NCBI GenBank assembly: GCA_003508835.1
Contig: PUFA01000072.1
Location: 3,818,501-3,882,500, forward strand
Length of the DNA: 64,000 bases
Direction of reading: 5' to 3'
Source: Eonycteris spelaea
Lineage: Eukaryota > Chordata > Mammalia > Chiroptera > Pteropodidae
Each line of letters opens with the position of its first letter. Position 1 is the stretch's first letter. The translations under genes and the position numbers were made by a program. Below are positions 54,250 to 64,000 of the stretch, piece by piece. The notes beneath the pieces were generated by a model. It did no database searches, was not told the DNA's origin, and saw only the letters and a program-made list of their open reading frames with translations.

Positions 54250-55180
54250 AGGGCGTTTGTGTCAATTTGCAAGCTTTGTACGTCTTATCAAGCGGGGTCA
54301 GGCGTGATGATGGAGGCATTTCAGATTCTAGAGAAGGACTTGGGCCTCTCTTGAACCCGGCAAAGTCCTTTCCAGTGTCTTATGCCCATGGGACAGTGTG
54401 GCCTCCACTGACGACAGCACCCCCCGGAGGCGAGAGCAGCCCGATCTGCCAAGCGGACACTTGGCAGGGCTCAGATTTCCTGACCGGATGGCTGGGCCGA
54501 GCCCGAGGCCCGCACCGCGCTGGCGGGCACAGGATGCGCGGTCGGGCGTGGCGCATTCCTGGGCATCCGCCGCGCTCGCCCCGCGGCGCAGCTGCCACGG
54601 ACTCCACCGGGTCTGGAAACGGCAGGAATCCCGCCGGGGCCCACTCCTCCCCCAAGAAGGACCACGGCGGAGTCGCCCACCTGTCATCTGAGACGCCCCA
54701 CGTGGGCCGACTAGGGTGGGGGCGGAGGCTGAAGGAGAAAAGGCAGAGGCGGCGAGGGAGCTGGAGTGAGAGTGGTGAGGAGAGAGGAGGGAGGAGGAGG
54801 GGGAGAAAAGGGAGCTCTCGAAAGCCGCGCGGAGAGGGAGCGAAAGCAGAAGGAAGAATAAAGAGACATCCAGAAGAGAGAACAGTAGAGGAGCGACAGG
54901 TGAACAGAGCAGGGAAACGCCTGCTAGAGAGACTGCGGAAAAAGAGAGAGACGAGAGTGAGGAAAGGGCTGCGGATAAGGGAGGAGATAAGACAGAAAGG
55001 AGAACAGGAGAAAGATTCGAGGATGTGGAGGGTTAGGGGTCCTCAGGGAGGGCGGGAGAGAAACTGGGCCGTCGGCCTTTAAGGTTGCCACGGCGACGGC
55101 TCTGGCCAGAGCGAGGCGCATTGACGTCAGCAGCCGAGCGCTGATTGGCTGCGGGCGGGTCGTTTCCGGTGGAGCCGCCA
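54250..55180 (+). promoter_or_regulatory. PRKAR1A: PRKAR1A promoter region (CpG island, cAMP response element)
   Basis: CpG-rich, TATA-less sequence ahead of the noncoding exon. Seen: a perfect palindromic CRE, TGACGTCA, at 55122-55129; an inverted CCAAT box (ATTGG) at 55144-55148; a purine-rich block at 54725-55065. Human PRKAR1A uses more than one first exon, and 54250-55080 may hold another one that I cannot delimit. The CRE just upstream of a PKA regulatory subunit suggests feedback by CREB-family factors; that is inference. Confidence 0.7.
54725..55065 (+). repeat. Purine-rich (G/A) tract
   Basis: About 340 bases dominated by G and A on the plus strand, with GGGAGGAGGAGGGGGAG at 54789-54806. 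The bias leaves one frame open for 271 codons, which I regard as an artefact. Such tracts can form triplexes, R-loops or G-quadruplexes. Confidence 0.75.
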
Positions 55181-55289
55181 CTGAGCCGCTATCGCAGAGT
55201 GGAGCTGGGCTGCGAAGGAAGTGCAGGGAGAGCCCAGCAAGCCGCAGACTCGCACTCGCATTCCAGCGCTCGCCGCTGCCAGTCCCCAG
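55180..55289 (+). other. PRKAR1A: PRKAR1A noncoding exon 1
   Basis: The donor is CCCCAG/GTAAGT, with the exon ending at 55289. Sequence such as GCAGAGTGGAGCTGGGCTG fits the known mammalian 5' untranslated exon. The left end (transcription start) is approximate. It joins the acceptor of exon 2 at 58154, which begins AGAACC before the ATG. Confidence 0.7.
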
Positions 55290-58360
<3,071 letters not shown>

Positions 58361-59766
58361 TGAGATGCCCCCGACAATTAATTGTTAAATGTAAGGCTGT
58401 GGAATGTTACTAATTTGTATCTTTTGGAAGAAGAAGGATTCTAACCAAATAAGTCCAAACTAGAATTTCAAAAAAGAAATGCAGTTAAAGCATTTGTAGT
58501 AATTTTTAACTTTGTAATCAGTAGAGTTTATCAGAAAACAAACCTGTATGCTGAGTTTACTTGGCTAACAGAGTTTCTAAACTTGAAACTGTTTTAATTA
58601 ATACATAAAACTGGCTAAATAAAATAATTGACTAGATACAGTTGATCAGAAGTAGGGTAGCATTTGTGTGAAATTAGAAATTCTGTAGTGCTCGAAAGCA
58701 GTTAATGCTTTTTTTCAAAAGAATACGTAAACTTTAAGTCTTGTCTCACTTTTTAAAACCAAGGTAATGGAACAATTGACTGTCAGCTTATGACTGATGG
58801 ATGTATCAGAAACCCTGAGTTAGTGAAGTCCTCTTTATTATAGACTACGTCTCGATAAATTGACTACAGAACAGAGATCAAGGCTGATGGCCATCAGAAT
58901 TGTACTTTATTAACAGTTTTGGACAGAATTTTGTTTCCTCTTGAAAAAAGTTAATCTGGTTTTTATTCTTATTGTGTGTATGTCAGCGTGACCTAAGCTA
59001 TGGTATATGTTTTTCTAAGCAAAGTAATAATTTTGCATCAGGGACAATGATTTAATTTTTTCAAGTAATGAAAGGAAGGTCTAGATTGCTAAATGTTTTG
59101 AGTAGTTTGATTTACTTCTGTAAATCAGCAAAATAAATGCTCAGGTTTTCTTATTCATGTTGAAGTTTTGATGTGGTTCATAATGATTGAACCAATTAAG
59201 AGGCATTTCTTAGGTATATGATTATCTAACTATATAATGGAAATATTTGTAATACAGGCTATTGGTTTGAATAATTTCTTAATCAGCATAATATATTAGT
59301 AAAACAATCTGTATACTAAGATTTTAAAAAATGGGTGGCTCAGGTAGGTTCTCCTGTTTTCTTGAAAGCTGTTTGTTAAAATTGATGTCTAGTACCATGA
59401 TTAGAATAATTAAAATAACAGTAACAACAAACAACCAGTAGTCCGCCGAATTAGACTTGCCGTCTTAGAATTGTAGCAGAAAGTCTCTTTTTTTTCTCTT
59501 TTTAAAGCAATTTCCAAACAGTGAAATACTTTAGAGCCAGGCTGCTATGGGCGTTTTTGTTTTGAGATAAAGTGCGTTCCTGGAGATTGGGTTCTGAAAT
59601 GGGTCACTGTAAGGTGATCCCTCTTCTCTTTGGACATCAATAGAAACCATCAAACGAGGGGATGAAGTCGGTGAGCCATGAAGTGTGTGTCTTTTTATAG
59701 GGAGTGTTGAACGTGTGGTGCTAGTTTCACAGCCTGTACTCACACAGCACTGTGTAAACAGGATCC

Positions 59767-59800
59767 CGGGGTGTGGGGGTGGGGTGGGGTGGGGGTGGGA
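59767..59800 (+). other. G-quadruplex-forming tract in PRKAR1A intron 2
   Basis: Repeated GGGGT/GGGGGT units, at least five runs of four G, on the coding strand, so it would also be present in the pre-mRNA. Confidence 0.7.
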
Positions 59801-60244
59801 CAAGACATCATTATTAAAGTGGTTTCTTTGCGACAGGATTTTTAGATGTAGTGTGTGTTGGCTTCTTTTAATAAAAGTCACAGCTTAACAAACTTAGAGT
59901 CTAAGTGCCTTCATTCACTTGCATACGTTTCTTTAGCCAGGGTTGAATGTAGATATCTGGACTTCTAAGTAACTAGATTTTTAGCTATCAACAGGTCCCT
60001 CTTCTGTGTGTTAGGTGTTAGGTTTACATGCTTGAAAACGCAGTCATATTCTTGTCACCTCCTTCCTTTTGTTAATCAGGGACCATGTTTCTGGTGTCCT
60101 CAACTACTCAGTGCACCAAGAACTCCACGGTTGGTCCATTGGAAGCTGTGTTTTACTTCAGACAGCCATCTGGAATTTGAATCCTCTTTTATGCATATAT
60201 TTATTAGAACCTTGCCTGTCTGATAGATGAGAGGAATTTTAATA

Positions 60245-60425
60245 GCTATAACCATTGAGTGTCTCCTGTGTGCCAGGTACTATGCGAAGCACTTTACATA
60301 CATACATGCATACTCATTATTTCAAATTTCAGATGTGTAAGGTAGGTGATTATTACCATTTCGCAGAGGTACCAGAGGTAATACAACTAAGAAATTAAGT
60401 AACTTCTTTGTGGCCATTACAGTAT
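60245..60425 (-). repeat. MIR SINE (reverse)
   Basis: Shows GTCTCCTGTGTGCCAGGTAC, AAGGTAGGTGATTATTACCA, AGAAATTAAGTAACTTCTTT. Confidence 0.8.
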
Positions 60426-61319
60426 AATAGCTTTTGTTGCAGTAGCTTATAACCGTCGCATTTCACTGGCTTACACAAAATACCTTCCTTATTTCCCAGT
60501 CATATGTAGCTCTTCTAGGCTCAGCCCATCTTCTTTCTTGACTTGACAGTGTTTTACTCTGGGGCTGAGTGGAAGGAGCAGCATGCTGCTCTCAAGGTAA
60601 AGAGAGGACAGAAGCTCAAGGGGGCAGAGCCAGAGCCTGCAAGTAGATGTGGTATGGCATCCACTTACCTTCCATGGCCAAGGCAAGTCATATGGCCAAG
60701 CCCCAAGTCAGTGGGGTGGGACATTTACTTCCCCTACAGGAAAGGATGGGATGGCAAGGGCAGAGAGGGAACAACAACAAAAAAAGTGATGGGAACAGAA
60801 TCTGAAATTCAAGCATTAGAACATAATGTTATTAACCAGTAATTAGTCTTGGAGGGTTTTTTTTTTTGCGGTGGGAGTGTTTAATATATGAGCAAAGTGA
60901 AGAGGGACGAGACCGACAGGATGACAACAGCAAGAGAAAGGGTATAAGAATGTATCATAATACATATTAGGAATTGAACTCAGTAATGATTGAGTCATCA
61001 AGATTAGGTTGTATCTGAGTGCTGTTAAAGGTGAGAATCCATGAAACGTTGTTAAAATCAAAATGCTTTTGGTACTTAAGAATTATCTTAAATATTCCAC
61101 TAGAATGCATTTCCAAATGAGTGTTATTTGTGAAATTTTTAATAAATTTTTTGTGAAATCCCAGCGAATTTGGGGACAGGATTTGTATTTTCATTTATAC
61201 TCTTAAACTTGAAACTTTGAGGAGACTTGAGTTCTATGGTTCTGTGTTAATATGGAATGGGAAAACCATTCTGGTTGTTGCAGTTATCAGAATGAAAATG
61301 AAGTGAATTTTCTAAAAAA

Positions 61320-61690
61320 ATGTATTTTTTAAAAATTGGTTACATGTTCGCACATGGTTCAAAATTCTTCAGGTACAAAGGAGTGTAACATAGAAAGTCT
61401 CCATTCCACTCTGTTGTCATCCTTGAATGCAGCCAGTGTTCCCTAGGTCGTATGTGGGCATTTACAGACAGATTCGTATATAAAAGAGCTTTCTGTTCTT
61501 TCCCAACACATGCTTGGCATTCCATTGTATGGCTATACTATGATTTGTTTAATCACTCCATTAATGACCATTTTGGTTGTTTCCCAAGTTAGATTGTTGA
61601 AAGCAATGATACATGTCATTTCACATATGAATACGTTTCTAGAAGTAGAATTCCTGGATCATTTGGTCAAGAAGTAAATGCATGTGTAAT
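61320..61690 (-). mobile_element. Old L1 fragment (reverse)
   Basis: Shows CATGGTTCAAAATTCTTCAG, CATTCCATTGTATGGCTATA, ACCATTTTGGTTGTTTCCCA, as in the related piece at 36785-37300. Confidence 0.65.
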
Positions 61691-62952
61691 CAAATATACA
61701 AATATATTAAAGCTATTTATGTTATATGTTTTTCCTGTTGTGTTTGCTTAATTGAAAATGAGAATATCCAGAGAAATGAGAAAAAGCAAACCTCTTCCTC
61801 CAAAAACGACAGAAATAAGATTCAGGCATGATTCTGCTCATAGAAATTAACACTGTTAATACCTTGACAGTGACCATTCTGGACTTCGCTGCCTATGTGT
61901 AGTTCTTTTATTTGTCCTGATGCCAAAAGCAGGGCTTAGTGCTATGCAGGAGGAAAAAAAAGTAGACGTTTCCTTAATTTCATTTAAACTTTTCGGAAAT
62001 AACCAGTGTTAGTTAATTTTGAATTTCAAAGATGATTTAGAAAAATAATGGAGAATGTCAAATGAGAAATTAGTGGATAACACATTCTTGTTTTTTCATT
62101 TTTATTTTGCATCAGGCATAATAACTCATTCTTTACTGCAGACCTAAGAGGAATTTCTTTTTTAAGTCCCTAGAAAGATAAGAATGTTATATAGTTCATC
62201 TGAGTTTTTATATGATTAGTTTAACAAGAAGTTTTTAAAATTAAACTTTTTTTTGTTTAACTTCAAGTGTAAGCGCTGATAAGTGAAGAATACTTCTAGC
62301 TCTAGGGGAGAAGTATTGTTACATCTGATCCTATTTACTTTCTTGGTTCTTGCCACATCACTTCATTTTTTGTTTCCGTCTAAGACTCCAGCTGGAAGTG
62401 AATTCCATGGGCTCAGCACCGTCTCCTACTGGTTTTTATATTTCCTTTGCCTAATGTAGACTTGACATGTAGATCAAGAGGATGCTTGTTGGATTAATGA
62501 AATAACCCCGTAATCTAGATGCTCATGGATCACTTTGCTGTGCCTGAGTGGTTATTCCCAGATAGCATTCTTTTAGGGGGTAGGGGATTCATGCTATCTA
62601 CGGCAGCATACAAAAACCCTCATTCTCCAAGATTTTGTTTTGCAGTTTATATTGCCTTTGTATATATTATAAATCATTGTTGCCAATAATCTATTTTAAT
62701 AAGTATCTAATTTTTTATTTGCATGTTTTGTGTACTTGTACTAATGGCTTTTGTTTATTAGTAAGTATAGCATCTCATCATCTGAGAGACAGTATAGTCC
62801 TTTCAGAGTATTTCTTTTCAAACTATTCCATTTTTTTCCATTTGGAATTGGCTTTTCCCCTTAACTTTCATGTTGGTAAATAGAAGAGATTTGAAGTGAT
62901 TGAGATGGATGGACTATCATTGGATTATGAGAATATCATCTTTACATTCTGA

Positions 62953-63975
<1,023 letters not shown>

Positions 63976-64000
63976 GTTATACCAAAAGATTATAAAACGA
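63976..64000 (+). CDS. PRKAR1A: PRKAR1A exon 4 (5' part, runs off the window)
   Basis: The acceptor is TTTTCTAG. The 25 bases encode VIPKDYKT plus one base, continuing directly from VRK and matching the stretch that leads into the first cAMP-binding domain. The rest of the gene is beyond the right edge. Confidence 0.93.

Noticed and set aside
54267..55082. A 271-codon open frame on the plus strand in the PRKAR1A promoter
   Set aside because: Low-complexity Arg/Gly/Glu-rich translation caused by the purine-biased CpG island; no known domain, and it lies over the promoter.

Overview
This is a window from a placental mammal nuclear genome. Two split genes are recognisable from exon translations with canonical GT/AG borders, and the repeats are typical mammalian ones (L1, L2, MIR, MLT1/MaLR-type LTRs, hAT-Charlie elements). 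I see no Alu, no rodent B1/B2, and no tRNA-derived SINE that I recognise as lineage specific. The L1 3' ends look like those of Laurasiatheria (carnivores, horses and rhinos, bats, pangolins, whales). That placement is a weak inference and I cannot name the species.

Layout. Positions 1-24,150 (minus strand) hold WIPI1, the PI3P-binding beta-propeller autophagy protein. Exon 1, with the start codon, is at 23,697-23,776; exon 10 is at 1,185-1,292; remnants of exon 11 lie at 391-511. The last exons are beyond the left edge. The promoter is a CpG-rich block at about 23,700-24,145 with three CCAAT boxes and a CACGTG E-box. Positions 24,150-54,250 are intergenic, made of old repeats, microsatellites and unassigned sequence, with candidate CTCF motifs and no gene I can support. 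Positions 54,250-64,000 (plus strand) hold the start of PRKAR1A, the type I-alpha regulatory subunit of cAMP-dependent protein kinase: a CpG island with a perfect cAMP response element, a 5' noncoding exon, coding exons 2 and 3, and the first 25 bases of exon 4. The two genes are divergent (head to head), the order known from human 17q24.

Main observation. WIPI1 looks damaged here. Exon 6 is one base shorter than its reading frame needs, which shifts the frame and gives a stop in exon 7 at the FRRG lipid-binding motif. Exon 11 has a GG where its acceptor AG should be and several homopolymer-type indels. The other nine exons are intact. Either WIPI1 is decaying in this species, or the C-terminal part has changed and the exon 6 base is an assembly error. 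PRKAR1A is intact throughout.

Other structure: dinucleotide repeats sit directly against splice sites in both genes; there are nested transposons with readable target-site duplications (an L1 inside an hAT element, a MIR inside a MIR); and a short duplicated segment flanks WIPI1 exons 7 and 8. The two genes share no pathway directly: WIPI1 acts in autophagosome formation, PRKAR1A in cAMP signalling.
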